Shown here: positions 10,301 to 18,747 of the stretch, piece by piece | How the letters are laid out: each line of letters begins with the position of its first letter | Numbering within the stretch: position 1 is the stretch's first letter | DNA from: Terrimonas_B sp041743125 | GTDB lineage: Bacteria > Bacteroidota > Bacteroidia > Chitinophagales > Chitinophagaceae | Reading direction: 5' to 3' | Assembly: GCA_041743125.1 (NCBI GenBank) | Contig: JBGTNK010000189.1 | Location: 1 to 64,000 of the forward strand | DNA: 64,000 nt | The notes under the pieces: generated by a model | What the model saw: the letters and a program-made list of their open reading frames with translations, nothing else | Told to the model about the DNA's origin: nothing | Databases searched by the model: none | Program-made: the position numbers and the translations under genes

Positions 10301-10862
10301 CCCGGAGTTCTTCAGCATACTCCTTTCCGTTTTCTGCCAATGTTATTATCCTGGCCACCCGGCGTACATCCTTTACCTCGCCTAAAGGCAGTTTGCCATT
10401 CCATCCAATATTTTCAATCGTTCCATCTTCAATGGATCCGGGGCTGCATTTTGCTATCACCTCCTCTATCATTCCCTCCAGGCCCATCCTGCGCCCGTCA
10501 TCCGGACTATATATTTTAGTAATCCCATATTGGTGCAGGTCTTCAATTTCATCAGGCAATATAGTACCCCCACCGCCTCCAAATATTTTGATGTGCCCGC
10601 AACCATTTTCATCCAGCAGGTCTTTCATATATTTAAAAAACTCTACATGGCCGCCCTGGTAGCTGGTTATGGCGATGCCATGAACATCTTCTTCAATCGC
10701 CGTTTCTACTATTTCCTTTACAGACCGATTATGCCCAAGGTGGATGATCTCCGCCCCTTTGCTTTGCATAATCCGGCGCATAATATTTATAGCCGCATCA
10801 TGCCCATCAAATAAAGAAGCGGCCGTTACGATCCTGACTTTGGTAGAGGGTGTGTCATTCAT
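7359..10862 (-). CDS. icmF: Fused isobutyryl-CoA mutase IcmF (B12 domain, G-protein chaperone and mutase in one chain)
   Basis: 1167 residues, the expected length for IcmF. The order is: N-terminal adenosylcobalamin-binding domain with DGHDAA (His21 as lower cobalt ligand) and a GGGGG loop near 95-99; a MeaB-like GTPase domain with a P-loop GTGGAGKS (213-220), ILESAGVGQSD switch region and NKFD (353-356); and a C-terminal TIM-barrel mutase domain containing PFTAGVFP, SVSISGYHIAEAG and QTSGRSLHAQE. IcmF interconverts isobutyryl-CoA and n-butyryl-CoA, and some members also use pivalyl- or isovaleryl-CoA. It works in the cytoplasm and its built-in chaperone gates B12 loading. The PFTAG phenylalanine at the place where methylmalonyl-CoA mutases have Tyr fits an isobutyryl-type enzyme. 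The gene stands alone, with no acyl-CoA pathway genes adjacent. A methylmalonyl-CoA mutase identity is unlikely because of the fused G-domain. Confidence 0.95.
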   Translation of the reverse strand: MNDTPSTKVRIVTAASLFDGHDAAINIMRRIMQSKGAEIIHLGHNRSVKEIVETAIEEDVHGIAITSYQGGHVEFFKYMKDLLDENGCGHIKIFGGGGGTILPDEIEDLHQYGITKIYSPDDGRRMGLEGMIEEVIAKCSPGSIEDGTIENIGWNGKLPLGEVKDVRRVARIITLAENGKEYAEELREFSSLEGSSATEIQNKKVTPVLGITGTGGAGKSSVTDEIVRRFLQNFSEKTIAVISVDPSKKKTGGALLGDRIRMNSISHPRAYMRSLATREDNTALSHFVQDAIDICKEAGFDFIILESAGVGQSDASILDYCDISMYVMTPEYGAASQLEKINMLDYADLVCINKFDKAGALDALADVKKQYKRNHGLWTAQDEELPVIGTMASKFNDEGVNHLFEWLLKKVEAKTNVVFGTCLFTATAKVSQAIIPSNRTRYLSEISETNRNYDQLVNEQAAIATTLYQLQGSLEILKKQNSNVSEHNNSLSEALQKQIDFYTEQLNPVSRKLVTNWEQKVNQYQKDFYEYTVRDKVIKQPMTTISLSGTRIPKVALPKFKDWGDILMWEAQENVPGHFPFTAGVFPLKREGEDPTRMFAGEGGPERTNRRFHYVSFGQPAIRLSTAFDSVTLYGEDPDHRPDIFGKVGNSGVSIATVDDAKKLYSGFDLCDAKTSVSMTINGPAPMVLAFFLNAAIDQQCEKYILEKNLGEEINKIIEAGNNSDEWPGYIGANGKPIPIKELPALSDYDKNTIPSGDGDLEGQLPIGNNGLGLHLLGLSGSDVLPAGIYEEIKERALSQVRGTVQADILKEDQAQNTCIFSTEFALKLMGDVQEYFIEQKIRNFYSVSISGYHIAEAGANPITQLAFTLANGFTFVEYYLSRGMNIDDFAPNLSFFFSNGMDPEYSVIGRVARRIWAKAMKYKYKANKRSQMLKYHIQTSGRSLHAQEIDFNDIRTSLQALYAIYDNCNSLHTNAYDEAITTPTEESVRRAMAIQLIINRELGTAKNENPNQGSFLIEELTELVEEAVLTEFDRLTERGGVLGAMERMYQRNKIQEESLYYEHQKHTGELPLIGVNTFLNKKGSPTILPGEVIRSTTTEKERQIQSLHAFWKRNESKSKNELEKLKEVAINNGNLFAQLMETVKYCSLGQITHALYEVGGQYRRNM

Positions 10863-11036
10863 TATACTTCCAGCATTAGTCTGAGCAAATTTAGAGGTAA
10901 AAAGCTAATGGCTGTTAGTTATGAAAGTTGATTTGGCTTTTGCTGGTTCGAATCAGGAAACCCTGATCAGATATAAACTCATTTTCGTTTTTGTTGTCAT
11001 ATGGTTTATCATGAGCGAACTCCCTAAATTTGTCGG

Positions 11037-12500
11037 ATGCAGAATATTACAAAGGCAATCCGTGAGCTATTTATAAAATGGAAAGGCGAGGAACCAGTCT
11101 CTATTGATGTTCTGCCACCATCAGGAAGCGAACGCCGTTATTTTCGGATTTATGATAACCACAGTGCAGTGATCGGAACCTATGGCGCCAATATAAAAGA
11201 AAATGAATCTTTTATTTATTTCTCCCAAAATTTTTATCAAAAACAACTGGCCGTACCCAAGATCCTTGCCATTAGTGATGACAAAGAATATTACCTGCAG
11301 GAAGATTTTGGAACCACTTCCTTGTTGAACAAACTGGAAACCGGTGGTTTCACTCCTGCCGTATACGATCTTTTTAAAACAAGCCTCCAATCGCTGGCCA
11401 GGTTGCAGGTATTGGGAGATGAAAACCTGGATTATGACAAATGTCTTACGAACGCAGAATTTGGCAAGCAGGCTATTATGGCTGACCTTTTATATTTTAA
11501 ATACTATTTCCTGGATGCCCTGCGAAAGCCCTATGATAAACAAAAGCTGCTTGATGATTTTGATGCATTAAGTAACTATTTGACGCATACAGAATATAAA
11601 TATTTTATGTTCCGTGATTTTCAAAGCAGGAATATCATGGTGCAGGAAGACAACAGTGTTCACTTTATCGATTACCAGGGAGGCATGAAAGGTGCTCCCC
11701 AATACGATGTTGCAAGCATGATCTGGCAGGCAAGAGCCAACCTTCCAACTGAATGGAAAGAAAAATTACTTTCTGATTATATGGAGGCTTTCAAAAACCT
11801 GATCCCGTCTACACTTAATAAAACAATTTTTCGCAGCCAGTATAATGGGTATGTTCTTATTCGTTTATTACAGGTTTTAGGGGCTTATGGTTTCAGGGGA
11901 CTTTTTGAAAGGAAGGCGCAGTTTCTTACCAGCATTCCACTGGCATTAAAAAACCTGAAAGATTTTTTCCATAATCAAAGCCTGAGTATTGTATTACCGG
12001 AATTTAATAAAGTATTGGATTTATGTGTTGCAGATGAAATTATTCATCAATTTACTCCCATACATGCAACGGAGGAAACACCCCTGGTAGTTAAAATAAA
12101 AAGTTTTTCCTATCGTAATGGGATACCTGCGGATGATAGTGCGAATGGTGGCGGCTTTGTATTTGATTGCCGGGGCATACTAAATCCGGGCAGGGTTGAA
12201 AGCATGAAAACCAAAACCGGCAGGGATAAAGAAGTGAAAGATTTCCTGGAGCAGCAGACTAAAATGACAGAGTTTTTGAACAGCACTTTTGATATTGTAG
12301 ATATATCGGTTGAAGATTATATTAAAAGAGATTTTGAAAGCCTGTCTATCAGTTTTGGATGTACAGGAGGCCAGCATCGCAGCGTATATGCAGCTGATGC
12401 GCTGGCGAGGCATTTAAAAAATAAGTTTAAAGTGAAGATCGAATTGAAACATATGATACAGGATGAAAAAAACTGGATCAACGTTCCGGCCCGCCAATAA
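11037..12500 (+). CDS. AmgK-like amino-sugar kinase fused to a RapZ C-terminal domain
   Basis: 487 residues. Residues 1-330 form an aminoglycoside-phosphotransferase-like kinase: SGSERRYFRI (glycine-rich loop), RDFQSRN (193-199, catalytic Asp194 and metal-binding Asn199) and FIDYQGG (Asp212 of the DFG-like motif), closest in pattern to the MurNAc/GlcNAc anomeric kinase AmgK. Residues about 345-487 match the C-terminal domain of RapZ, with FVFDCRG (374-380), GRDKEV and the diagnostic GCTGGQHRSV (441-450). The N-terminal Walker-A ATPase half of RapZ is absent. In Enterobacteria that RapZ domain binds glucosamine-6-phosphate. The next gene is MurU-like, the usual partner of AmgK, so a role in cell-wall amino-sugar salvage is a reasonable inference. 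A possible meaning is a kinase governed by amino-sugar phosphate level. The substrate is unproven. Confidence 0.85.
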   Translation: MQNITKAIRELFIKWKGEEPVSIDVLPPSGSERRYFRIYDNHSAVIGTYGANIKENESFIYFSQNFYQKQLAVPKILAISDDKEYYLQEDFGTTSLLNKLETGGFTPAVYDLFKTSLQSLARLQVLGDENLDYDKCLTNAEFGKQAIMADLLYFKYYFLDALRKPYDKQKLLDDFDALSNYLTHTEYKYFMFRDFQSRNIMVQEDNSVHFIDYQGGMKGAPQYDVASMIWQARANLPTEWKEKLLSDYMEAFKNLIPSTLNKTIFRSQYNGYVLIRLLQVLGAYGFRGLFERKAQFLTSIPLALKNLKDFFHNQSLSIVLPEFNKVLDLCVADEIIHQFTPIHATEETPLVVKIKSFSYRNGIPADDSANGGGFVFDCRGILNPGRVESMKTKTGRDKEVKDFLEQQTKMTEFLNSTFDIVDISVEDYIKRDFESLSISFGCTGGQHRSVYAADALARHLKNKFKVKIELKHMIQDEKNWINVPARQ

Positions 12501-12616
12501 CGGGGACCTCATATTAAAACATGTTTGGAGTAAATATCATTTATTATCCGCTTTTCATCCAACACTTCTTACTATTTATTTAAAAACAAAGGAGACCTTC
12601 ATCCAGGTCAGTCAAT

Positions 12617-13333
12617 ATGAAAGCAATGATCTTCTCTGCCGGATTGGGCACCCGCTTCAAACCATGGACCGATACCCACCCAAAAGCTCTTGCATTGGTA
12701 AACGGGAAATCTTTATTGCAACGCAATGTTGAATACCTGCAACAATTTGGAATAAAGGATGTGGTCGTCAATGTTCACCATTTTGCGGATCAAATAACAG
12801 AGGCTATTACAAATAATAAAGGATGGGGAAGTAATATAATGATCAGTGATGAAACCAGCCAGGTTTTAGAAACAGGAGGCGGGCTTCAGTTTGCAAAAAA
12901 ATGGTTTACACCAGGTGAAAAATTTATTACCTGCAATGTGGATATTTTAACTAATCTGGATCTGAATAAATTAATCGCTTTTCATGAAGAAAATACACCG
13001 CTGGTATCTTTTGCAGTAACGAACAGAAAAACATCCCGTAATTTTTTGTTTGATAAAAACAACCGCCTTTGCGGGTGGATCAATAATGCTACAGGAGAAA
13101 AGCTAATTTCCTTAGATCACCCATACCTGGTAACAAAGGCTTACAGTTGCGTGGTTGTTTTTGAATACGATATTTTTAAGAAGATGCCTGATACCGGTAA
13201 ATTTTCACTCACCGGCGTTTATCTTGAAGCAGCCAGGCAGAATGTCATTTTAGGTTATGACCATTCGGGTGATAAATTAGTTGATGTAGGCAAGCCAGAA
13301 ACAGTAGCTATTGCCGAATCATTATTTCCATGA
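12617..13333 (+). CDS. murU: MurU-like sugar-1-phosphate nucleotidyltransferase
   Basis: 238 residues of the nucleotide-sugar pyrophosphorylase family: GLGTRFKPWTDTHPKAL at residues 10-26 is the nucleotide-binding signature G-x-G-T-R with the downstream P-K, LETGGG is the sugar/nucleotide loop, and NVDI carries the metal-binding Asp. The length fits the short MurU class, which makes UDP-MurNAc from MurNAc-1-phosphate and UTP in the anabolic recycling route that bypasses de novo UDP-MurNAc synthesis. It lies 116 nt downstream of the kinase-RapZ fusion on the same strand, the same pairing as amgK-murU. Other sugar-1-phosphates (GlcNAc-1-P, mannose-1-P) remain possible. Cytoplasmic. Confidence 0.82.
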   Translation: MKAMIFSAGLGTRFKPWTDTHPKALALVNGKSLLQRNVEYLQQFGIKDVVVNVHHFADQITEAITNNKGWGSNIMISDETSQVLETGGGLQFAKKWFTPGEKFITCNVDILTNLDLNKLIAFHEENTPLVSFAVTNRKTSRNFLFDKNNRLCGWINNATGEKLISLDHPYLVTKAYSCVVVFEYDIFKKMPDTGKFSLTGVYLEAARQNVILGYDHSGDKLVDVGKPETVAIAESLFP

Positions 13334-13534
13334 AACGAAAGAAATTTTGAATTTCCACATAGGATCAACGGCTTTCGGCTTTAAGGAAGGAATTCCTCAA
13401 TTCTAAAAGGGCTTTTACCATTTTTCTTCTTGCCATAGATTTCTATAAATATTCACAAATATCACATAGGCGGTAACCAGTATGCGCCCATTTCCTTTAA
13501 CTTTCCGGATTCGTTTTATCAAATCTTTTTTAGT

Positions 13535-15496
13535 ATGAAGAAGTTTTTTTTCACCGGAGTATGTGCCCTTACGCTGATCATTTCTTTTGGCCAAACCAAA
13601 TTTGACGCTAAAGAGGCCTTTAATCCTCAATTTTATCCTTACCCCGGTAACGATTTTAGAAGTGCAAGCGGAGAACCGGGACCTAAATACTGGCAAAACC
13701 GGGCAGACTATACAATTAATTCCACACTAGATACTGAAAAACATAACATCAAAGGCGATGTAGTTATTAATTATACCAATAATAGCCCGGATAACCTGAA
13801 ATTTCTGTGGTTACAGTTAGATCAAAACATTTATAAAAAAGAATCCAGGGGATCGGCCACCACTACAGAGGCTGGCGGCCGCTGGGCAAACGGGGCTTTT
13901 ACAGAAGGATATAATATCCAATCGGTTTCCGCCGAATACAAGGGGAAATCTTACCCGGCAAAATATACTATTACCGATACCCGGATGCAGATTTGGTTGC
14001 AGGATGCTTTGAAAGCAACTGGTGACCAGGTTAAGATTTCTATTCAATTTCAATTTGAGGTGCCGCAATATGGTACTGACCGGATGGGAAGATTAAGCAC
14101 TAAAAATGGATGGGTATATGAAATAGCGCAATGGTTTCCCCGACTTTGTGTTTATGATGATATACAAGGCTGGAATGTTTTGCCTTACCTGGGAGCTGGT
14201 GAGTTTTATCTTGAATATGGCGACATAGCTTATACTGTTACCGCTCCTTCAGACTTAATTGTGGTTGGCTCCGGAGAATTGCTTAACCCACAGGAATGTT
14301 TTACTTCAGATCAACTAAAAAAATATAATGAAGCAAAGGGCAGTGATAAGACAGTGGTGATAAAAGGCGAAAAAGATATCAGGGACAATAATTCCCAGTC
14401 CAAAAAAGGGAGCCATACCTGGAAATTTAAAATTCAAAATACCAGGGATGTAGCCTGGGGTGCTTCAAAGGCCTTTATTCTGGATGCGGCCAGGATCAAC
14501 TTACCCAGCGGGAAAAAATCCATGGCCATGAGTGCCTATCCCGTAGAAAGCACGAAAGATAAAAAGGGCAATGACTGGCGGCGGTCTACAGAAATGATCA
14601 AAGGATCCATAGAACATTATTCCGGTAAGTGGTATGAATATCCATATCCCGCAGCGGTAAATGTAGCTGGAATTGTAGGTGGCATGGAATATCCGGGTAT
14701 TGTGTTTTGCAGTTATACTTCTACAGGAAGTGGCCTGTGGGGAGTAACTGACCATGAATTCGGGCATACCTGGTTTCCAATGATCGTTGGATCTAATGAA
14801 AGGAAATATGCCTGGATGGATGAAGGATTCAATACATTCATCAATGATCTTTCCACGGAAGCCTTTAATAAAGGAGAATTTAAACAACAGAGCTTTTTTG
14901 ACGACCCCACTTCTTCATTTATGATTAAATATACATTTGGAGATAAGATGGATGGATTATTTAACACACCTGATGTGATACAGCAGGAAAACCTGGGGGT
15001 AGCAGCTTATATGAAACCCTCCATAATGTTGCATGCGCTGCGGGAAACAGTGCTGACTCCGGAGAGATTTGATGCAGCATTCAGGGAATACATCAATAGA
15101 TGGGCTTTTAAGCATCCCACTCCCTGGGACTTTTTTCATACCATGGAAAATGTGGCAGGTGAAGATCTGGGCTGGTTTTGGCGGGCATGGGTGCTTAACT
15201 CATGGAAGCTGGATCAGTCGGTGAAAGAAGTGAAATACGTAAAAAACAATCCATCAAATGGTGCCGATATAACCATTGCCAATTTAGAAAAAATGCCAAT
15301 GCCTGTTACAGTGTTGGTAAAGGAAACCAACGGGAAGGAATATACTTTCCATCTTCCTGTTGAAGTTTGGCAACGCGGACCGGAATGGACCTTTGGTGTA
15401 CCTACTACCAGTGAAATAAAAGAGGTAATTCTTGATCCTGAAAAAAAATTGCCCGATATGAACAGGGAGAATAATAAATTGAAAAAGGCATTTTAG
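13535..15496 (+). CDS. M1-family zinc metallopeptidase (secreted)
   Basis: 653 residues with an N-terminal signal peptide (about 1-20, ending SFGQ). Zinc-binding HEFGH lies at 407-411 with the third ligand Glu430 in WMDEGFNTF, and GGMEYPG (382-388) replaces the GAMEN exopeptidase loop of classical aminopeptidase N. The N-terminal half is a beta-sandwich typical of M1 enzymes. It should be a periplasmic or exported aminopeptidase-like enzyme that cleaves peptides. No T9SS sorting tail is visible, so export beyond the periplasm is not indicated. A second M1-like frame is absent, so it is a single-copy gene here. It stands alone after a 201-nt gap without a recognisable gene. Confidence 0.92.
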   Translation: MKKFFFTGVCALTLIISFGQTKFDAKEAFNPQFYPYPGNDFRSASGEPGPKYWQNRADYTINSTLDTEKHNIKGDVVINYTNNSPDNLKFLWLQLDQNIYKKESRGSATTTEAGGRWANGAFTEGYNIQSVSAEYKGKSYPAKYTITDTRMQIWLQDALKATGDQVKISIQFQFEVPQYGTDRMGRLSTKNGWVYEIAQWFPRLCVYDDIQGWNVLPYLGAGEFYLEYGDIAYTVTAPSDLIVVGSGELLNPQECFTSDQLKKYNEAKGSDKTVVIKGEKDIRDNNSQSKKGSHTWKFKIQNTRDVAWGASKAFILDAARINLPSGKKSMAMSAYPVESTKDKKGNDWRRSTEMIKGSIEHYSGKWYEYPYPAAVNVAGIVGGMEYPGIVFCSYTSTGSGLWGVTDHEFGHTWFPMIVGSNERKYAWMDEGFNTFINDLSTEAFNKGEFKQQSFFDDPTSSFMIKYTFGDKMDGLFNTPDVIQQENLGVAAYMKPSIMLHALRETVLTPERFDAAFREYINRWAFKHPTPWDFFHTMENVAGEDLGWFWRAWVLNSWKLDQSVKEVKYVKNNPSNGADITIANLEKMPMPVTVLVKETNGKEYTFHLPVEVWQRGPEWTFGVPTTSEIKEVILDPEKKLPDMNRENNKLKKAF

Positions 15497-15591
15497 AAAT
15501 AAGCATTTTGAAATCTTACTTAAGAATGCTTGCTGAAAAAGAAGGAAGTTACATGGTTGATAAGGGGATTTGGGCTTCTCTTTTTTAACGC

Positions 15592-16686
15592 TTATAATCT
15601 TTTGGCCAGTTCACGGAGTGAAATTTCCTCCAACAGGATTCTTTGAGGGTTTTTATCTTTTGAGGTCCATTTGACAAGCCGGATTGTGCCATCAGCAATT
15701 TCAATTCCTGTAATGTCCCCATCAATAAAACAACAGCAACCGCTATTGAAATAAGATGGTTTCATAATAAGATAATCAACAGACACCGCGGAAAAATCCT
15801 TCTCACTTTTCCTGATCTTATTTTCCAGCTCTTCCTTTAATACATAATCCTTATTGATTATGGCCACCTGTAACTCCCGGTATAATCTTTCAATATAGGT
15901 AAGTGAAATAAAAACGGGTTGATGCGTATGGCCTGTAATTAACAAAGTGTCTTCTTGCCGGGCCGCCCATTCGTACATGATCTCGTTATGCAAGGTTTTC
16001 TTTTCATCATTATAGGCAACCGTATTCGGATTGATCCGCAAATAAGCCTGGAAAGGAGCCCATATTCTGGCTACAAAAAATTTACTGAACCAATTTCCAT
16101 CGCTTTGGGCATCACCCTGGTGACCATGAGTGCAAAAAATCCTGAACGGCCTGCTGTCAATATCAACGCTTAAAACAATGCCCTCATATATTTTAACTTC
16201 CTGGTCATAAATTTTCTTAAGTTGCCACCAGGCCAGGGGATCATTTGCCCAATAGAGATCATGATTGCCAAAAATCTTTACAAAAGAATTTTTTTCAAGA
16301 AATTTTCTTTCCGCTGCAAAAGTTGCAGGATAGCTTTCTTTAACCTTGCCCAAGCTGTTTTCCCATAATTCCTCCACATCTCCAAGGCATACCAGTGTAA
16401 AATTGTTGTTATTATAATATTCGAGGGCAGCCAGATAATTTGCTTCCGACAATACAAAATCATCAGCGCCATCCCGTCCGCCCTTATGCTGATCGGAAAA
16501 AACAATGAATTTACCAGTCTCTTCTTTAAAGGGTATTACCAGGCCCTTCTTCCCAGGGTGTATCAAAATATCCTTGTAAAGCTTATCCAGCGCAGGAAAT
16601 ATTCTCTCCCTTTCAGGCCTTGAAGAAAATTTTTGCACGGCCCACCGAACCGGCTTCAATAATATAGAGCGTAAAAACCTTCGCAT
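15592..16686 (-). CDS. Calcineurin-like metallophosphoesterase
   Basis: 364 residues showing the full set of metallophosphoesterase metal-binding motifs in order: FSDQHKGG (D-x-H, about 50-57), GDVEELW (GD), FGNHDLYW (GNHD), a later GH in FCTHGHQG, and GHTHQP (GHTH). The C-terminal part has no recognisable extra domain. The enzyme is cytoplasmic or membrane-peripheral; the basic N-terminus is not a clear signal peptide. The substrate is unknown. Resemblance to UDP-2,3-diacylglucosamine hydrolase LpxH is only at motif level and the protein is longer than LpxH. It is convergent with the M1 peptidase gene. Confidence 0.88.
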   Translation of the reverse strand: MRRFLRSILLKPVRWAVQKFSSRPERERIFPALDKLYKDILIHPGKKGLVIPFKEETGKFIVFSDQHKGGRDGADDFVLSEANYLAALEYYNNNNFTLVCLGDVEELWENSLGKVKESYPATFAAERKFLEKNSFVKIFGNHDLYWANDPLAWWQLKKIYDQEVKIYEGIVLSVDIDSRPFRIFCTHGHQGDAQSDGNWFSKFFVARIWAPFQAYLRINPNTVAYNDEKKTLHNEIMYEWAARQEDTLLITGHTHQPVFISLTYIERLYRELQVAIINKDYVLKEELENKIRKSEKDFSAVSVDYLIMKPSYFNSGCCCFIDGDITGIEIADGTIRLVKWTSKDKNPQRILLEEISLRELAKRL

Positions 16687-16908
16687 TCGAAAGAAGAAAG
16701 ATTGTGTTTAGATATTAACTGTGAAGCCAAAAAATCAAGAGTCGTAAAAACTCACAACTATCTGCAACCAGGAATAATATTTTAGTCGTGAATATTTAAA
16801 ACAAAAGAACAATAGTAGCTTATGTTCATCCAGGGAAATAAAAATAAAAAGGCAAATATTAATCCTTTAATCCCTGGCCCGGCATTTAAATGAATTGCTT
16901 GTTCCCGG

Positions 16909-17289
16909 CTATTTAATTGCGATCATGCTTATTTCCACATTTACAAATTTGGGAAGTGCAGAAACCTGTACTGTTTCTCTTGCCGGAAAATCTCCTTCAA
17001 AATATTTACCATATATTTCGTTGATTTCAGTGAATTGTTGCATATCTGTAATAAAAATGGTTGTTTTTACAACATGATTGAAACCCATGCCTGCCGCTAC
17101 TAATATCCCGTTTAAATTTTGCATCACCTGCTTTGTCTCTTCCTGCAGATTATTTTTCCTCAGTTCACCCGTTTCAGGATCAATACAGATCTGTCCTGAA
17201 ATGTATAATGTTTCGCCGGCCAGCACTGCCTGGCTGTAGGGACCAATCGGCGAGGGAGATTGGGAAGTTCTTATGATTCTTCTATCCAT
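16909..17289 (-). CDS. RidA family enamine/imine deaminase
   Basis: 126 residues, full length for RidA (YjgF/YER057c). Visible conserved points: GPYSQAV near the N-terminus, ISGQI, the long helix ending in MQNLNGILVAAG, KTTIFITDM, and FPARETVQV with the key Arg of the active-site salt bridge, then EISMIAI with the conserved Glu. RidA hydrolyses reactive 2-aminoacrylate-type enamines formed by PLP enzymes and so protects PLP-dependent proteins. The Cys usual after PARS is Thr here, which is common outside the RidA archetype. It is transcribed divergently from the dehydrogenase-like gene at 17355. Confidence 0.93.
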   Translation of the reverse strand: MDRRIIRTSQSPSPIGPYSQAVLAGETLYISGQICIDPETGELRKNNLQEETKQVMQNLNGILVAAGMGFNHVVKTTIFITDMQQFTEINEIYGKYFEGDFPARETVQVSALPKFVNVEISMIAIK

Positions 17290-17354
17290 ATAATTTTTTA
17301 GAGAAATGCCAGAGCGAATATAGCTTTATGCACTTTCTTTGCAAAAAATTGTCC

Positions 17355-17987
17355 ATGAATGTACTGGTGATCGCTAATGATGTGCAGAGAGAAGAACTAC
17401 TTTACCAGGCATCAAATGACGAACTTCAATATACCTGGGTAAAATCAACCGATAGATTAATAAACAATATAACGCCGGATGTTTGTATTGATTTATTGTT
17501 TGACAATAATCCGGAAAGAATAGAATGGTTACTTAATTTAAAGGCACCTCTTGTTATTATTAATTCTGTTATTGTGCCGCTAAAGGAAATAGGAGGTGAT
17601 TTTATCCGCATTAACGCCTGGAACACTTTATTAAAAAGGCGGGTAATTGAAGCTGCCGGTGACAATATGTTTTTGCGGGCCAAAGCAGAAAATTTTTTTG
17701 AAAGTATAGGCAGGAAATTAAAATGGATTGACGATATCCCGGGATTCATCACCTCAAGAATAATTTCATCCATTATAAATGAAGCTTTTTTCGCTCTTGA
17801 TGAAAATGTAAGTACAAAAGACCAAATTAACACGGCTATGAAATTGGGAACAAATTACCCTTATGGCCCCTTTGAGTGGGCAGAATTGATCGGTCTTCAA
17901 CAGGTTTATTTACTGCTGGTTGAACTGAGCAAAACCGAAAAGCGATACCAACCATCCGAACTTTTAAAACAATCGGTTTTGGCATAA
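17355..17987 (+). CDS. 3-hydroxyacyl-CoA dehydrogenase-like protein, catalytically degenerate
   Basis: 210 residues from the ATG at 17355 (a longer frame to 17328 adds nine implausible residues). The C-terminal half is a clear 3HCDH_C domain: DIPGFITSRII, NEAFFAL and NYPYGPFEWAELIGL. The N-terminal half is a shortened Rossmann-like segment without the GxGxxG nucleotide loop, and the region that normally reads H-F-F-N-P with the catalytic His reads N-A-W-N-T here. NAD-dependent dehydrogenase activity is therefore doubtful, and it could be a binding or structural paralogue. It ends 2 nt before tsaB and is almost certainly cotranscribed with it. No fatty-acid oxidation genes are near. Confidence 0.8.
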   Translation: MNVLVIANDVQREELLYQASNDELQYTWVKSTDRLINNITPDVCIDLLFDNNPERIEWLLNLKAPLVIINSVIVPLKEIGGDFIRINAWNTLLKRRVIEAAGDNMFLRAKAENFFESIGRKLKWIDDIPGFITSRIISSIINEAFFALDENVSTKDQINTAMKLGTNYPYGPFEWAELIGLQQVYLLLVELSKTEKRYQPSELLKQSVLA

Positions 17988-17989
17988 TA

Positions 17990-18667
17990 ATGGCAATTAT
18001 CCTAAATATTGATACAGCAACTGATTCGGCCTCCGTTTGCCTTGCAAATGAGGCGGCTTCGGTCAAATTGATTGTAAATGATAATAAGAAGGATCATGCA
18101 TCCTGGCTACATACAGTTATACAAAAGTTAATATCCAAACCAAAACTGAGTTTTAAAAATATAGATGCGATAGCCGTAACAATTGGTCCGGGGTCTTATA
18201 CCGGATTGAGAGTGGGCCTTTCGGCAGCCAAGGGATTATGTTTCGCTTCAGGGATACCATTGATTGGTATCAATACACTTGAAATGTTGGCTCATCCCCT
18301 TTTAGCAGAAGAAACGGATTTAATATGCCCGGTAATTGATGCAAGAAGAATGGAAATATTTATGGCAGTTTATAATAAGCAAATGGAGGAAATAATAAAG
18401 CCTTGTGCGATGGTAATAGAGAAAAACAGTTTTGATCAGTTGTTTGAACATGGAAAAATTATTTTTTCAGGAACCGGAGTTGAGAAATTAAAAAAAATAA
18501 TTGTTCATCCACAGGCAGTTTTTAATAATACAGTAGCGAATGCCTCGGATATGGCGGAAATTTCAGAAGAAAAATTTAGAGGAAAAGATTTTTTAGACCT
18601 GGCGTATGCTGAACCATTTTATATTAAAGCTTTTTATTCACCTGTTTCATCTTTGGCAGGAAAATAA
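17990..18667 (+). CDS. tsaB: tRNA threonylcarbamoyladenosine biosynthesis protein TsaB
   Basis: 225 residues of the ASKHA fold: N-terminal NIDTATDSASVCL phosphate-binding turn, then the hallmark GPGSYTGLRVGLS and AKGLCFA. TsaB has no enzyme activity of its own. It bridges TsaD and TsaE in the complex that makes the t6A modification at position 37 of ANN-decoding tRNAs. The length fits the family (about 220-240). The start codon lies directly after the upstream stop (2-nt gap), indicating an operon with the dehydrogenase-like gene. TsaD and TsaE are not in the window. Confidence 0.95.
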   Translation: MAIILNIDTATDSASVCLANEAASVKLIVNDNKKDHASWLHTVIQKLISKPKLSFKNIDAIAVTIGPGSYTGLRVGLSAAKGLCFASGIPLIGINTLEMLAHPLLAEETDLICPVIDARRMEIFMAVYNKQMEEIIKPCAMVIEKNSFDQLFEHGKIIFSGTGVEKLKKIIVHPQAVFNNTVANASDMAEISEEKFRGKDFLDLAYAEPFYIKAFYSPVSSLAGK

Positions 18668-18689
18668 ATCAACTTGTTAACAATTTTAA

Positions 18690-18721
18690 TTTCAAAAAAC
18701 AACAGGGTATAGTTAATTTTG
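18690..18721 (+). promoter_or_regulatory. Candidate promoter for the ArsR-type regulator
   Basis: TAATTTTG at 18714-18721 fits the Bacteroidota -7 element TAnnTTTG, with TTTC at 18690-18693 placed 20 nt upstream as a weak -33 element (consensus TTTG/TTG). The start codon at 18748 lies 26 nt after the -7 box, a plausible distance. This is a sequence match only. Confidence 0.4.
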
Positions 18722-18747
18722 CAAATCAGATTTAATCAGTTATTACT

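Noticed and set aside
11025..11032. TAAATTTG matching the Bacteroidota -7 element before the kinase-RapZ gene
   Set aside because: It ends only 4 nt before the start codon, so the transcript would start after the ATG; probably chance.
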